Source: Tetracentron sinense
Lineage: Eukaryota; Streptophyta; Magnoliopsida; Trochodendrales; Trochodendraceae
Length of the DNA stretch: 64,000 nucleotides
Assembly: GCA_015143295.1 (NCBI GenBank)
Contig: CM026557.1
Location: 37,147,965 to 37,211,964, forward strand
Reading direction: 5' to 3'
Part shown: one piece after another, positions 33,861 to 46,190 of the stretch
Numbering within the stretch: the first letter of the stretch is position 1
Layout: the number at the start of each line of letters is the position of its first letter
The notes under the pieces: generated by a model
Database searches by the model: none
Seen by the model: only the letters and a program-made list of their open reading frames with translations
Told to the model about the DNA's origin: nothing
Translations under genes and position numbers: made by a program

Positions 33861-34259
33861 CTCTCTTCTCTCATTCTACTCTATTTTTAGTTGCTAGTTG
33901 CTCAGATTTTAAAAGGTTTTAGTTTTTTTTTTTCCTTTCCCTTCTTTTTTGGTTTATACCGAATTATATAAGTTCAATGAACTATTTAAATTTTAACAGA
34001 GAAATGTGTAGATGAGTTTGATTATTATTTGGCCTACTAGTTGCTTAGTAACTTTGATTGAGATTATGAGTATCATTTGGATTCAAGTTTTATGGGTTTA
34101 ATTTTTCAACTATTCCGTGAAATGGGTGTGTGTTAATTACTTTGATTGAGATTATGGGTAATATATGGATTCCATTTTTATGGGGTCTATTTGTTTAGCT
34201 ATTATTTGAAATGGGTGTATGTTAATTACTGTAAAAATGAGATAGTTCTAGAATTGTGG

Positions 34260-34455
34260 TTGCTTGTAAACCCGAGGGTGCTATTTAACTCTCAGCGAGT
34301 TCAATCACGATTGGCTGTGATTCTAAATAGATAGAGGAGCATGGGGTAGTTTGGGAATCAAAGTAAAACATTAAATCAATGTTTTGTTTTTATATAAGAG
34401 TAGCTTAAGAATTTTAGAAAAATTATCTACGCATGCCTCTCGCATTATAATAGAA
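34260..34455. repeat. 3' fragment of Helitron-like repeat
   Basis: It matches the right half of 25064-25370 (GAGTTCAATCAC, GTTTTGTTTT, CTCGCATTATAATAG). The 5' half is absent. Confidence 0.5.
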
Positions 34456-34639
34456 AATAATAGAAAAGAAGATAAAGATTAATTATTATTTATATGCATA
34501 TTATTTAAATATTATGATGAATTAAAAACTTTAGGGGCATTTTGGATATAACAAAGAAAGGGGGCGGGCAGGGCCTTGATGAAACATTCTTTTTAAGCAT
34601 TTTGCTAAGAGAGCGAGGAGTCCGGTTTCGCCATTGAAG

Positions 34640-34855
34640 TCACCATGTGTCCCTTTTAACACTCTTTAACCGTGGTTAAGATTCACCCACCCCTAGGGTT
34701 CATCCACTTATTCTTAGTTTCTAGAGTTAATAAATTTTCATCAAGGTTTAAAAAAATTAATTTTTTTTCTAAACACCAAAGATAGGTGGGTGAACCAAAA
34801 GGGTGGGTAAGTCTTAACCACAATTAAGGAGTGTTAAAAGGGGCACATTGCAACC
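34640..34855. mobile_element. Foldback related to the 4107-4468 MITE
   Basis: Inverted arms share CCCTTTTAACACTC, GTGGTTAAGA and CACCCACC with their complements around an A/T-rich centre. The outermost ends do not pair and no TSD was found. Confidence 0.6.
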
Positions 34856-34870
34856 TCAGTGGCGTAGTCG

Positions 34871-35122
34871 ACACTTGGGTAAACTCCATAAGGTTAAGCA
34901 ATCTAACCATGTTTTTAAAAAAACAAAAAACAAAATTACTAATTTTAATTTAATTTAACTTAGCCATAATTAAACATGGGTTAAAAGGGACACGGGACAC
35001 TTGGGTTAACTCCCTAAGGTTAAGCAATCTAACCATGTTTTTTAGAAAAACAAAAAAAAAAATTATTGATTTTAATTTAATTTAACTTAACCATAATTAA
35101 ACATGGGTTAAAAGGGACACGG
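34871..35122. repeat. Tandem duplication, 126-bp unit
   Basis: Two copies begin at 34871 and 34997 with GACACTTGGGT and share GGTTAAGCAATCTAACCATG, an A-rich run and TTAAACATGGGTTAAAAGGG. Confidence 0.85.
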
Positions 35123-35329
35123 AATACTTGGGTGTTCTTAGAAGTGGATGACTCATAAGATAATGGAAGGGGTAGTATTGGAATTTAGTAAAATATTTTT
35201 TATCTATTAATAGAAGGGGTAGTATTGAAATTTAGTAAAACAATAATCAATGTTTTAACACCTTTCATTGTAAAGGGTAGATTTGGAATTAGCACAAATT
35301 TCCGTTGACATTTTGAACATGACATGGTC

Positions 35330-35665
35330 ATTATAATAGTAGAAACTAGTGGGCTGCACGTGCGATGCACGTGAGAGAGAGGGGAGAGGGAGAGGGAGAG
35401 GGAGAGGGGTATTTTGGAGAAAAAATTAAATACTATTTTAGGTATAGAAACTTGAGGGATGACATTTTGGGTTAAAAAAAATGTCCCGTATATTAGAAAA
35501 AAATTTAAATAATATTTTAGGTATACATATGAGAGGGGAGAGGGAGCTAAAATATGAAGAAAGGCCCTAGTGAGGGGCATTTAAGATAAAATTTAAGGAA
35601 TATTTTGCCCCTCAAGGAGAGTTCAATGGCAATTAATTGTGATTTTATCTCTCACATTACAGTAG
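35330..35665. mobile_element. Helitron-like repeat (GTGCGATGCA family)
   Basis: It begins CATTATAATAGTAGAAACTAG, with GGGCTGCACGTGCGATGCAC next (a perfect GTGCGATGCAC hairpin word), then a (GAGAGG)n run, and ends ATCTCTCACATTACAGTAGA. It resembles the copies at 390 and 25064. Confidence 0.5.
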
Positions 35666-35939
35666 AAGATAAAATTCAATAAACGTTTTCAAGTATGGAT
35701 TTTTTTAAATTATAGTAGAAGATAAAATTTAAGGATAATGTTTGCTTCACTCTTTCAAGACTCACTCTCTTTTTGATTGGATATAGTATTAGTGCAAACA
35801 AATGTCTTTCCCTTGAAGATGTAAGATTCATTAACCCTTGGGGTTCAACAATATAGACTTGATTTTTAAAAAGAAATATTAAAAAATATTTAACTATAAG
35901 GATTAAAAATTCTTAACGAAGAGTTAGTTAATCTAAAAC

Positions 35940-36640
35940 GTAATTAATAGGGATTAAAAGGGACATGTGTTGACTTGTGGGTGCAGTTGAACTCGAGGAG
36001 ATTTCAATTGCACTCAGATGTTAACACGTGTCCTTGTTAACCCCTATTAAGTGTGGATAAGATTTAGTAACCTTTAAGGTTTAATAATCTAACATTGGTT
36101 TTTAGAACAAATTATTTTAAAAAATTAACTATGATTATAAATTTTTAACTCTTTGGGTTAATATTTTTTTATTATTTTTTTTTGTAAAAATCTAAATTAG
36201 ATGGTGAATCTTAATCACAATTAGTAGGAGTTAATTGGGACACGTACCTATGAGTGTGATTGAACTCTTCTCAAGTTCAATCACGATTGGCTCTGATTCA
36301 ATCTAGGAGTTAATTGGGACACGTAACCAAGGTTAAACATAATTAACCTAAGGTTAAATTTTTTATTCATTTCTAAAAATCAATGTTGGACGAATGAATC
36401 CTACGGGTGATTGAATCTTAATCGTTGTTAGTGGGTGGGTGTTAAAGGGGACACATGGCGGCCTATAGAGCCCCCTTTAATTGTGGTTAAGCAATCAACC
36501 TAAGGTTTTTTTGTCCTAAAAATCAATGTTAGATGGATGAATCCTATGGGTGAGTGAATCTTAACCACAGTTAGTGGGTGGGTGTTAAAGGGGACACATG
36601 GTGGCTTATAGAGCCCCATTTAAGTGTGGTTAAGCATAAT
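35940..36640. repeat. Foldback and 143-bp duplication with GTTAA/ACACGTG words
   Basis: 35945-36050 is an imperfect palindrome (TAATAGGGATTAAAAGGGAC against TGTCCTTGTTAACCCCTATT). 36349-36640 has two copies of a unit containing GGGTGGGTGTTAAAGGGGAC and TATAGAGCCCC, 143 bp apart. Confidence 0.65.
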
Positions 36641-36659
36641 GAACCTCAGATGCAAGGAT

Positions 36660-37403
36660 ACATGCAGAAACAGATAAATCGTGTTCAGAAACTTTAAGCC
36701 CATGATTCTTCCTTGAAATTCATAAATGATGGTAATTGTAAATTAGTAACTATGTTAACTGTTTAAAATGTTTATGAGTGTGTAAACTTCGTGTTTATGA
36801 TGATTGAATCTTTGTATTGGTTGAATGTCATACACATGCATGCATAGAACCTTAGATCTCCTGTTCAAAAATCATTGTATGACAAACGCATTTCTTGTAT
36901 CACTTTGGATGGATTAGTTGTAAGCTATGACGTTTAGTTCTCTTGTGGGGCTAAATGTAGGTTCACAACTTTTCGGTCTTGTTTGTGATAAAGTGCATTT
37001 GTTTATATATGATTTTTGAATTGTCCGGTTGGACAGTTTGGGAATGCATAATCTTCAGTATAGTCAGTTGCTCATATTTTGTCCAGATTGAGGAAAATTT
37101 CGATAGTCGTTTCTCTGGGTACATATTTAGACAATGTGGGGGGCTTGCCCCTAGTGTTAGTTGTGTACTTAGAGAACCATAGAGAAATGCTGCCGAAATT
37201 TCCTTGAAATGGTACAAAGCACCTTAGCTATTGACTGCTGGGGATTATGCATTCCTGAATGGGATAGGAACACCCCACCCTTTAGAAGAGGAGTTGATGG
37301 CGATAGGAAACATGCATACATATTGTAATTGACTAATGATATTGAACTGTTGGTATTTCTCAGAATAGTAAACGAAGGACTTACAAATATTTTCGGTGGT
37401 ATC
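36660..37403. other. CACTA B 5' intron/leader, no gene
   Basis: No coding signal beyond short chance frames. It precedes the transposase start at 37404. Confidence 0.4.
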
Positions 37404-40400
37404 ATGGATAGGAGTTGGATTGAAATGTCAAGGTACCTTCTGTTCATAATTTTGTAAGCAGCATCATATGATAAAGTGTTAGTATCTAAGCAATTGTGAG
37501 TGTATTTTTTGTATTAAATAGGGTTTCAAAGGAATATATAAAAGGGGTGAAGGAGTTCATAGAGTTTGGGATAGCTCGTGGGGCGACCAATAACGCCGGT
37601 GGTATAAAGTGTTCGTGTCCCAACTACAACAATGTCCTTTATCAAGATAAGGTTACAACAATGTCCTTTATCAACAATGTCGTTCATAGAATCTGCAAAG
37701 AAGACAGTATGTGACATCTGTGGTGAATCACGATGGAAGACAAGGGATGATGAAGAGGAACGCAAGAAGAAAACTCTAGCGAAGATTTTGCGTCACTTCC
37801 CGTTGAGACGCAGGTTACAAAGGTTATTCATGTCGTCCAAGACTGCTTCTGAAATGAGATGGCATGACGAGGGTCAAACTAGGGATGGGAGGTTAAGGCA
37901 TCCTGCAGACTCACCGGCTTGGGAAAATTTGAACAACAAGTATCCTTTTTTCACTTCAGATGCTCGAAATGTTAGGCTTGGGTTGGCGAGCGATGGCTTC
38001 AACCCATTTAGCACGATGAGTATTGCTCACAGCACATGGCATGTGATTCTTATTCCCTACAACTTACCGCCATGGCTGTGCATGAAGCAACCTAATTTCA
38101 TTATGTCCTTACTTATTCCTTGTCCCTTAGGGCCAGGAAATGCCATTGATGTGTACATGAGGCCTCTAGTTGAAGAGTTGAAGGACTTGTGGATGAATGG
38201 GTTGCCAACTTATGATGCGTCGAAAAATGAGACATTTATAATGCGTGCGGCATTGCTTTGGACCATTAGTGACTTCTCAGGGTATGCCATGTTATCAGGT
38301 TAGAGCACAAAAGGAAAGTTGGCATGCCCTTTATGCCACAAAGACACTTGCCACTTATACCTGTCTAAAAGTAGAAAGCATTGCTACATGGGGGACCGTC
38401 GTTTCTTAACAGCAGATCACAGGTTTCGAAAAAATAGAAACTCTTTTGATGGCAATTCTGAGTTCAGATGTGCTCCAACGATAATGTCTGGGTCTGATGT
38501 GCTGCGTCAGTTAGAGGGTAGTACATTCTCCCTCAGAAAGCAGGTTGGGCAAAAACGACCAAGGCAAATGGGCCATGAGGATATGCCCTATAATTGGAAG
38601 AAGACCAGTATATTCTTCGAGTTACCATACTGGGAGCACAATTTTTTGAGACACAACCTTGATGTAATGCATATAGAGAAAAATGTATGCGATAATGTGC
38701 TCAGAACTTTGTTAGGTTTGGAAGGAAAATCTAAGGATGGCTTAAAAGCTTGACTTGACTTGGTTGATATGGGTGTGAGACGTGCACTTCACCCTGAGTT
38801 CCAGCCTAGCAGAAGCAAAGTTTATCTGCCCCCTGCATGCTTTTCGATGGTCAAGAATGAGAAAGAGTTGTTTTGCAAGGTTCTAAAAAGTGTGAAGGTT
38901 CCAGATGGTTACTCCTCAAATTTTGCAAGACATGTTAATATGAAAGAGCGTAAAATTTATGGATTGAAGAGCCACGAATCTCATATTATAATGCAACAAT
39001 TCCTACCATTGACTGTGAGGAAGGCATGGCCGAAGAATGTAAGTTTAGTCCTAATTGAATTGAGCAACTTCTTTCTGACATTATGTTTCAAAGTCATTTA
39101 GGTCAAGGATTTGAGATGGTTAGAGGAGAAAATTGTGCTTACGCTTTGTCATTTAGAGAGAATTTTCTCGTCGGCATTCTTTGATGTTATGGTGCACTTG
39201 CCTATACACTTGGCCGCAGAGGCAAGGCTAGGTGGACCTATCCAATACCGGTGGATGTATCCCATCGAAAGGTATGTCATCAATTATAATTTACCAAATG
39301 TTGAATTTTCGTATTATAATTGCTTTTTTGTCTTTACCTAAATTTAATTTGCATAGGTATCTATATACATTGAAAACTTATGTCTGCAATCGAGCTCGAC
39401 CTGAGGGTAGCATTGTAGAAGGATACTTGGTGGAAGAATGCTTGACATTCTGCTCAAGGTACCTAAACAATGTGGAATCAAGATTGAACAGGCCGGTAAG
39501 AAATGACGATGAGACTCCAATAGGGGGTGTGCAGCCATTTGCTCTAAGTGAATTAGAATGGCAGCAGATACAACGTTCTGTGTTATTCAACTCCGACGAA
39601 ATCACAACAATCGAGAGTAAGACAAATATTACGAAGGTTTTCCTCTGTTATCTTTTGTTAAAATTCTCGGTTTTAACTTAACAAAGGAGATTTGAGCACC
39701 ACTTGACATCGAATGGTTCCTTGCAGTCAGCAAATGAATGAACTGAAGATGACCAATCCAAAACTTATTAGGTCGGCTCCCCACATGCTCCAAAAAAAGC
39801 ACAGCGAACAATTTAGCTCATTGTTTAGGGGCTATGTAAGTTATATTTTCTTAACTGGACACATTTGTTGCCCTTCCCATTATTAATGTTTGCGATTTGA
39901 ATTAATTGCATCTTGGCCTTCAAATAGGTTCAACTACTGCGTGATTCAGGCAACCCGGTGTCTGACAAGATTACATGGCTCTCATACGGTCTACAAAAAT
40001 CTGCAACAAGGTTTACGGGCTACGTCATTAATGGATACAGGTTTTGTACAACACTTAGGGAGCGTGGACGTAAGAGTCAAAATAGTGGTGTTACGGTCAC
40101 AGCAACGACTACAAGCTATGCAACTTCCAAGGATAGAACCCCCATTGTCACAAATATCACCTACTATGGTTGCTTAACAAATGTAGTTGAGGTGACGTAT
40201 TCTGAAAGTTTAAAATTTTATTGTTTAAGTGCGATTGGGTTGATGTGAAGACACAAGGTAGAGGAATAAAGACCGATGCATTTAGGTTTAAACTAGTGAA
40301 CTTCACACGTTTGCTCCCGGCACACTTGGTGACGAGTGAACCCTATGTTATGGCATCTCAAGCTGAACAGGTATTTTATGTCGAAGATCCAACGGAAGAA

Positions 40401-40661
40401 GATTGGCATGTCGTCATCAAGACTAAACCAAGAGACTTATTTGACATGAATGAAGAATCTCTTACGGACGATTACGCATTTAGGGAGAATGAGCCATTCA
40501 ACGACCAGCAGTTGGATGACACCTCACCTAATGATGATGAAGGTGCTAGTTGGGTGAGAGTAGGGATTATTGGAGTAACTGTTGATGCGCCACCTGAACT
40601 ACTACAACAAGCATCTTCTACCGAATCCAATGATGATGAAGTTGAGAATTCGGCCTTATAA
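37404..40661 (+). pseudogene. TNP2-type CACTA transposase (Transposase_21, DUF4218, DUF4216), inactivated
   Basis: TNP2/TNPD proteins cut and move En/Spm elements. Exons inferred from GT/AG sites: 37404-37432 (MDRSWIEMSR), 37522-39038, 39102-39271, 39357 to about 39615, 39727-39835 and 39928-40661. In order: an N-terminal block (VSKEYIKGVKEFIEF), the transposase core (TSDARNVRLGLASDGFNPF, PYNLPPWLCMK, LACPLCHKDTC, HNLDVMHIEKNVCDN), a DUF4218 part (FFDVMVHLPIHLAAE, RWMYPIERYLYTLKTYV, ARPEGSIVEGYLVEE) and DUF4216 (VINGYRFCT, TYYGCLTNVVEV, FKCDWVDV, QAEQVFYVEDP). Breaks: a frame change near 37630-37700 amid CAATGTC repeats, TAG at 38301, TGA at 38751, and a one-base frame change near 40205. Core length and domain order are otherwise complete. 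It is followed by the second element gene. Confidence 0.9.
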
Positions 40662-40819
40662 CGATGAAGTTAAATGATGTAATTAGTTGCTACCATGTAA
40701 AATTATGATGTAATTAATTGCTACCATGTAAATGAATGAGAGTTTGACCTTCAATATTTATTTTCATTTTATTGATCTCAATTTATAGACTTTTTTTACT
40801 TTATTGTTCTCGGTGTATG

Positions 40820-41310
40820 ATAAATATGCTCTGGGTTGTTTATTTTCATTTAGTGAACTAATCCATACACTATGAAATGTTGTTTATGTTCATGTTAGTA
40901 AAGAAATCCATATACTTTTATGTGTTTAAACTATGTACTTATGAAAAATCTGCTTTGAGTTGTTTATTTTCATGTTAGTGAACTAATCCATGCACTATGA
41001 AATGTTGTTTATTTTCATGTTAGTGAACTAATCCATACACTATGAAATATTTTTTATGTTCATGTTAGTGAAGAAATCCATATACTTTTATGTGTTTAAA
41101 ATATGTACTTATGAAAAATCTGCTCTGAGTTGTTTATTTTCATGTTAGTGAACTAATCCATACACTATGAAATGTTGTTTATTTTCATCTTAGTGAACTA
41201 ATCCATACACTATGAAATGTTGTTTATATTCATGTTAGTAAAGAAATTCATATACTTTTATGTGTTTAAACTATGTACTTATGAAAAATCTGCTCTGAGT
41301 TATTTATTTT
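40820..41310. repeat. ~170-bp tandem repeat between the two CACTA genes
   Basis: ATGAAAAATCTGCT recurs at 40941, 41111 and 41281, with a degenerate copy near 40819. Each unit holds one or two copies of a ~46-bp sub-unit with TTAGTGAACTAATCCATACA and CACTATGAAATGTTG. Confidence 0.8.
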
Positions 41311-42888
41311 GCAGATGGACCCTACACAAGCGCAGGAGGGGAGACCTCCACCCCTGATACATCTAGTGCAGCATTGCCCCCTCCCCCTCCAGTTTCTATT
41401 AAGAGGGGTCGGGGCAAGAACAGGAGTCTTGCCCTACATAGACTCCCTCCTGGGGTGAAACAGAGGGTATTGACCGATGAGTATGCGCAGCCTGTAGAAA
41501 AGGTTGTGAAGACGTTGGCTGATTACTGCGGTAATCTTGCCCGGGATGGGCATTTATTTAGGCTCAATGTGCCCAGTTGGCTTCACATCGATAAGGAGCA
41601 GAAACAGCGAGCTTTGGAGTTGGTTCAGGTAAAAATCAAAAATATCTAAAAATGGGTTAATATTTAGTTTTTAATTACATATCTTTTTGTTTACTATTTG
41701 CTCGTGGTTTAATCATATGAAATCGTGTTTCAGGTAAAATTTGATATCGAACCATTCGCTGAGAAATTCATTCTTGATTCCCTTGGGCATAAATACCGAG
41801 ATTGGAAGGCAAAGCAATGTCGGGAGAACGTCATCCCGAGGGCTACGCCGGAGCAACTGCTTGCTGCATGCCCGGCAGATGTGGTGGCCACCCAGTGGCC
41901 TACATTGGTGGCTTTTGGTTATCTGAGGAGGGTCAGGTATATATATTTTGTTTGTCATCATTCTAATAGGTAACTTAAATAAATTGTGCTTCAACTCTCT
42001 TAATTAACCATAATTTAAATTTGTTACAGAAATGAAGCAAAACAAATAAAATAAATCGCTCGAAACAGAAGGTCCCCCATACGAGCGACACGAAGAGCTT
42101 TGCCAGGGTCTGGCATGAGGCGGTATGTTCAATTGGATTTGTTAAAATATTTTTTTTTAATTTATTTGTATTGTATTGACTAAATTTAATTATTATTGTG
42201 ATTGTCATAGCGAGCTGTGAGCCCCACTCAGACACCCCCAAGTTGTGCAGAGGTGTACATCATCACACACCAGCGAAGGATGGCACGCCAGTTTCGACAG
42301 AGGTGGGGGAGAATATTGTATGTACATTTACTTATTTGAAAATCTTAGAGTTTCCCCTTTTACCTACCAAATATCAGCTGTCTCCAATTGTTTGTAGTGC
42401 CAGATGCAGGAGTTGAGGGCGTAGGCACCAGAGTCCTCGCAAGATACCACAGGCCGAGATGATATATACGCTAAGGTCATAGGGCCTGAGAGAGCTGGGC
42501 GTATCCAAGGACTTGGGTTAGGCCCGACCCCCACCCAATTATGGGGGTCACTATCTGCGAGTCCCTCCGGTGCCTCTCAGCCTGATCCTCAAACTGCCGA
42601 GAGGATCAAAGTTCTCAAGGAGTCAAACGTAGAGAAAGACCAGCTACTGGCGGAGACTCGGATGCGTGTGGCGTCCTTGGAGCGTTTTATGCATGATTAC
42701 GTAGCGGGAAACGTATGTAATATAAGAATAGTTAATTATTAATTTTTAATATTTAGATATTCATTCATGAGGATTTACCCAATTTTTTCACAACAGGGTG
42801 CGAATCAGCCTTCTACAGCACCACATGCGACTCTGGAGGTAAATTTTAAGTTTAAAAGATTTTAATTATAATTTCAAATCTGTTATAT

Positions 42889-43860
42889 ATCATGGTGGTG
42901 ATGGTGTATGGTAGTGATGGTAGTGGTGGTGGTAGTGGGTGGTGGTAGTGGTCGTGGTCGTGGGTAGTAGTCGTGGTGGGTAGGTAGTGGTAGTGGGTGG
43001 TGGTAGTGATCGTGGGTAGTAGTCGTGGTGGGTAGGTGGTGGTAGTGGTGGTGGTGGGTGGTGGTAGTGGTGGGCAGGTGATGGTAGTGATGGTAGTGGT
43101 GGTGGTAGTGGGTGGTGGGTGTGGTGGTGGGTGTGGTGATGGTAGAGGTGGTGGGTGGTGGTGGTAGTGGTGGTGGGCAGGTGATGGTAGTGGTGGTGGG
43201 TGGTGGTGGTAGTGGTGGTGGGCAGGTGATGGTAGTGGTGGTGGGTGGTGGTGGTAGTGGTGATGGTAGTAGTGGTGGGTAGGTGATGGTAGTGATGGTA
43301 GTGGTGGTGGTAGTGGGTGGTGGGTGTGGTGGTGGGTGTGGTGATGGTAGTGGTGATGGTAGTAGTGGTGGGTAGGTGATGGTAGTGATGGTAGTGGTGG
43401 TGGTAGTGGGTGGTGGGTGTGGTGGTGGGTGTGGTGATGGTAGTGGTGATGGTTAGGTGATGGTAGTGGTGGTGGTAGTGGTGATGGTAGTAGTGGTGGG
43501 TGGTGGTAGTGGTGGTGATAGTGGGTGGTGGGTGTGGTGGTGGTAGTGGTGATGGTAGTGGTGGTGGGTGGTGGTAGTGGTGGTGGTAGTTGTGATGGTA
43601 GTAGTGGTGGGTGGCGGTAGGGTGGTGGTAGTGGGTAGGTGATGGTAGCTAGTGATGGTGGTAGTGGGTGGTGGGTGTGGTGGTGGTAGTGGTGATGGTT
43701 AGGTGATGGTAGTGGTGGTGGGTGGTGGTAGTGGTGATGGCAGTAGTGGTGGGTGGTGGTAGTGGGTAGGTGATGGTAGCTAGTGATGGTAGTGGTGGTG
43801 GTAGTGGGTGGTGGGTGTGGTGGTGGTAGTGGTGATGGTAGTGGTGGTCGGTAGAGCATT
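42889..43860. repeat. GGT/GAT-rich minisatellite, ~970 bp
   Basis: Near-pure G/T/A sequence built of GGTGGTGGTAGTGG and GGTGATGGTAGTGG words with higher-order repeats such as GGGTGTGGTGGTGGGTGTGG. The minus strand has a 341-codon frame of Pro/His/Thr repeats, which reflects the repeat and not a gene. Confidence 0.93.
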
Positions 43861-43880
43861 CCTAGCAGCCTCACCAAATT

Positions 43881-44535
43881 TTAGACCTATTTAGTTTGTA
43901 TGTTAGTAATGGAAATACCTCATATTCATAAGTTGGAACACTTTACTCTGCAAATCTGAATCTTAGACCTATTTAGTTAGTATGTTAGTAATGGAAATAC
44001 CTCATATTCATAAGTTGGAACACTTTACTCTGCAAATCTAAATCTTAGACCCTTTTAGTTTGTATGTTAGTAATGGAAATACCTCATATTAATAAGTTGG
44101 AACACTTTACTCTGCAAATCTGAATCTTAGACCTATTTAGTTTGTATGTTAATAATGGAAATACCTCATATTCATAAGTTCGAACACTTTACTGTACAAA
44201 TCTGAATCTTAGACCTATTTAGTTGTAAGTTAGTAATCGAAATACCTCATATTCATAAGTCGGAACACTTTACTCTGCAAATCTGAATCTTATACCTATT
44301 TAGTTAGTATATTAGTAATGGAAATACCTCATATTCATAAGTTGGAACACTTTACTCTCCAAATCTGAATCTTAGACCTATTTAGTTAGTATGTTAGTAA
44401 TGGAAATATCTCATATTCATAAGTTGGAACACTTTACTCTCCAAATCTGAATTTAGACCTATTTAGTTAGTATTGTAGTGATAGAGATACCTCACTTTCG
44501 TGGGTTGGAACACTATACTCTACAATTCCGAGATT
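43881..44535. repeat. 82-bp tandem array, eight units
   Basis: TTAGACCTATTTAG (or a variant) recurs at 43881, 43963, 44045, 44127, 44209, 44290, 44372 and 44453, a period of 81-82 bp. Shared inner words are TGTTAGTAATGGAAATACCT and AAGTTGGAACACTTTACTC. The final unit is the most diverged. Confidence 0.95.
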
Positions 44536-44699
44536 TAGTCAAATTAATTGGAGATTTCCTAAGGTTAAGACTTAAGGGTTAGCTTCCAGATCGGGAATTC
44601 GTTTTTTCGGTGCCCAAATTGAGCATCAAAAGGTGCTGATGTAACTCCAACACTAGCTAACACTAAATTCAGAACAAGGATAAACTTTGACTTGCAGAT

Positions 44700-45740
44700 T
44701 GCATGTTATGCCTCGATGTACCACCCGGTTCCTGCACTGTTTATTACAACCGCATTTATGGAATAAGATATTTGATAAATTTTCTTACTAAATGACCCTT
44801 ACAGGGGTCAGGAATGTCCTTATTCTGGGATTATTCATGTGGACACTCTCTATAATAAAAAGTCTGCTGATGTTGAGGTTCGCGATTCATAGATATACAT
44901 TCTTTTAGAACTTCTTCCTTGACCAGACCTTCACGTGCGCATGCACACAGAATTGATGATGATGACATACAATGACCAAAAAAACGTGAACAACAATATT
45001 CACCTTTGGTTATGTCGTTAACATCGTGGAGGGTTCCGTGTTACTAAACAACCACCAAACTACGTGAATTTGAATAACCTAAACTTTTTCATTTCATTCT
45101 CTTCTTATCCCTATCACCATTACCGTTCTCGACAACTTCCTTTTTGGGATGAAGGTCATCTAAGTCATTCAAAGATAGAAGAAATGACATCTCGGTGCCC
45201 AAATCGGGCTGACATCCAAATACCTAGTCTAAATCCAAGAAAAAAATTAGTGGAAGACATAGTCGCTCAAATCGGCAATTTTTGCATTCCAGGTAGTTCT
45301 TCGAATAGATAGCCAAATGAAGTTGTCGCAAATGGTACTAGTGATAGGGATAAGTCGAGAAATGAATCTAAATTTTCAGCCTATTGAATTTTGGTGATCC
45401 TTCAATACGTAGCACAGATTCCTTCACGATGTGAATGACATAAATCAAAGGTGAATAATGTTCTTCACGTTGTTTTGGTCACCGTATGTTATCAACATCG
45501 ATTACATGTGCATGCTGACGTGAAGGCCTGGTCTAGGAAGAGGTTCTAAAAGAATGTATATCTATGAATCACAAGCCTCAACATCATTGGACCTTTTATT
45601 GTAAAGAGTGCCCGTATGAGCGGTCCAAAAATGACGACATTCTTGACTCTTGCAAAGGTCATTTAGTAAGAAAATTTATGAAGTATGTTCTTCCATAAAT
45701 GCGGTTGTAATAAGCAGTATAGGATTTGGTGGGTAGTAGT
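44700..45740. repeat. ~1-kb imperfect inverted repeat
   Basis: Arms at about 44716-45025 and 45410-45735 are inverted copies. Examples are TTATTACAACCGCATTTATG against CATAAATGCGGTTGTAATAA, GATATACATTCTTTTAGAAC against its complement near 45548, and CACCTTTGG/TCAAAGGTG. The loop is about 390 bp. No gene is recognised in it. Confidence 0.8.
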
Positions 45741-46158
45741 GCGTTAGTGGTGGTTGGGTGGTGCTAGTGGTGGTGGATGAGTGATGGTGCTAGTGGTGGT
45801 GGATGGGTGGAAGTGTGTTAGTGGTGGTTGGGGATGCTAGTGGTGGTGGATGGGTGGTGGAGTGTTAGTGGAGGTTGGGTGGTGCTAGTGGTGGTGGATG
45901 AGTGGTGGTAGTGGTGTTGCTAGTGGTGGTGGATGGGTGGTGGTGTGTTAGTGGTGGTTGGGTGGTGCTAGTGGCGGTGGATGAGTGGTGGTATATTAGT
46001 GGTGGTTATGTGGTGCTAGTGGTGGTGGATGGGTGGTGGTGTGTTAGTGGCGGTTGGGTGGTCATAGTGGTGGTGGAAGGGCGGTTTGTGTTAGTGGTGG
46101 TTGGGTGGTGCTAGTGGTGATGGATGGGTGGTGGTAGTGGTGGTGGATGGGTGGTGGT
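45728..46158. repeat. Second GGT-rich minisatellite, ~57-bp unit
   Basis: Units combine GTGTTAGTGGTGGTTGGG, TGGTGCTAGTGGTGGTGG and ATGGGTGG. Composition is like 42889-43860 but the unit is different. Confidence 0.9.
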
Positions 46159-46190
46159 GTGTAGTATCCAACTATGGATTAGGACGAAGT

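Noticed and set aside
42852-43877. 341-codon minus-strand reading frame rich in Pro, His and Thr
   Set aside because: It is a translation of the GGT/GAT minisatellite. A trinucleotide-like repeat without stops gives a long frame by composition alone.
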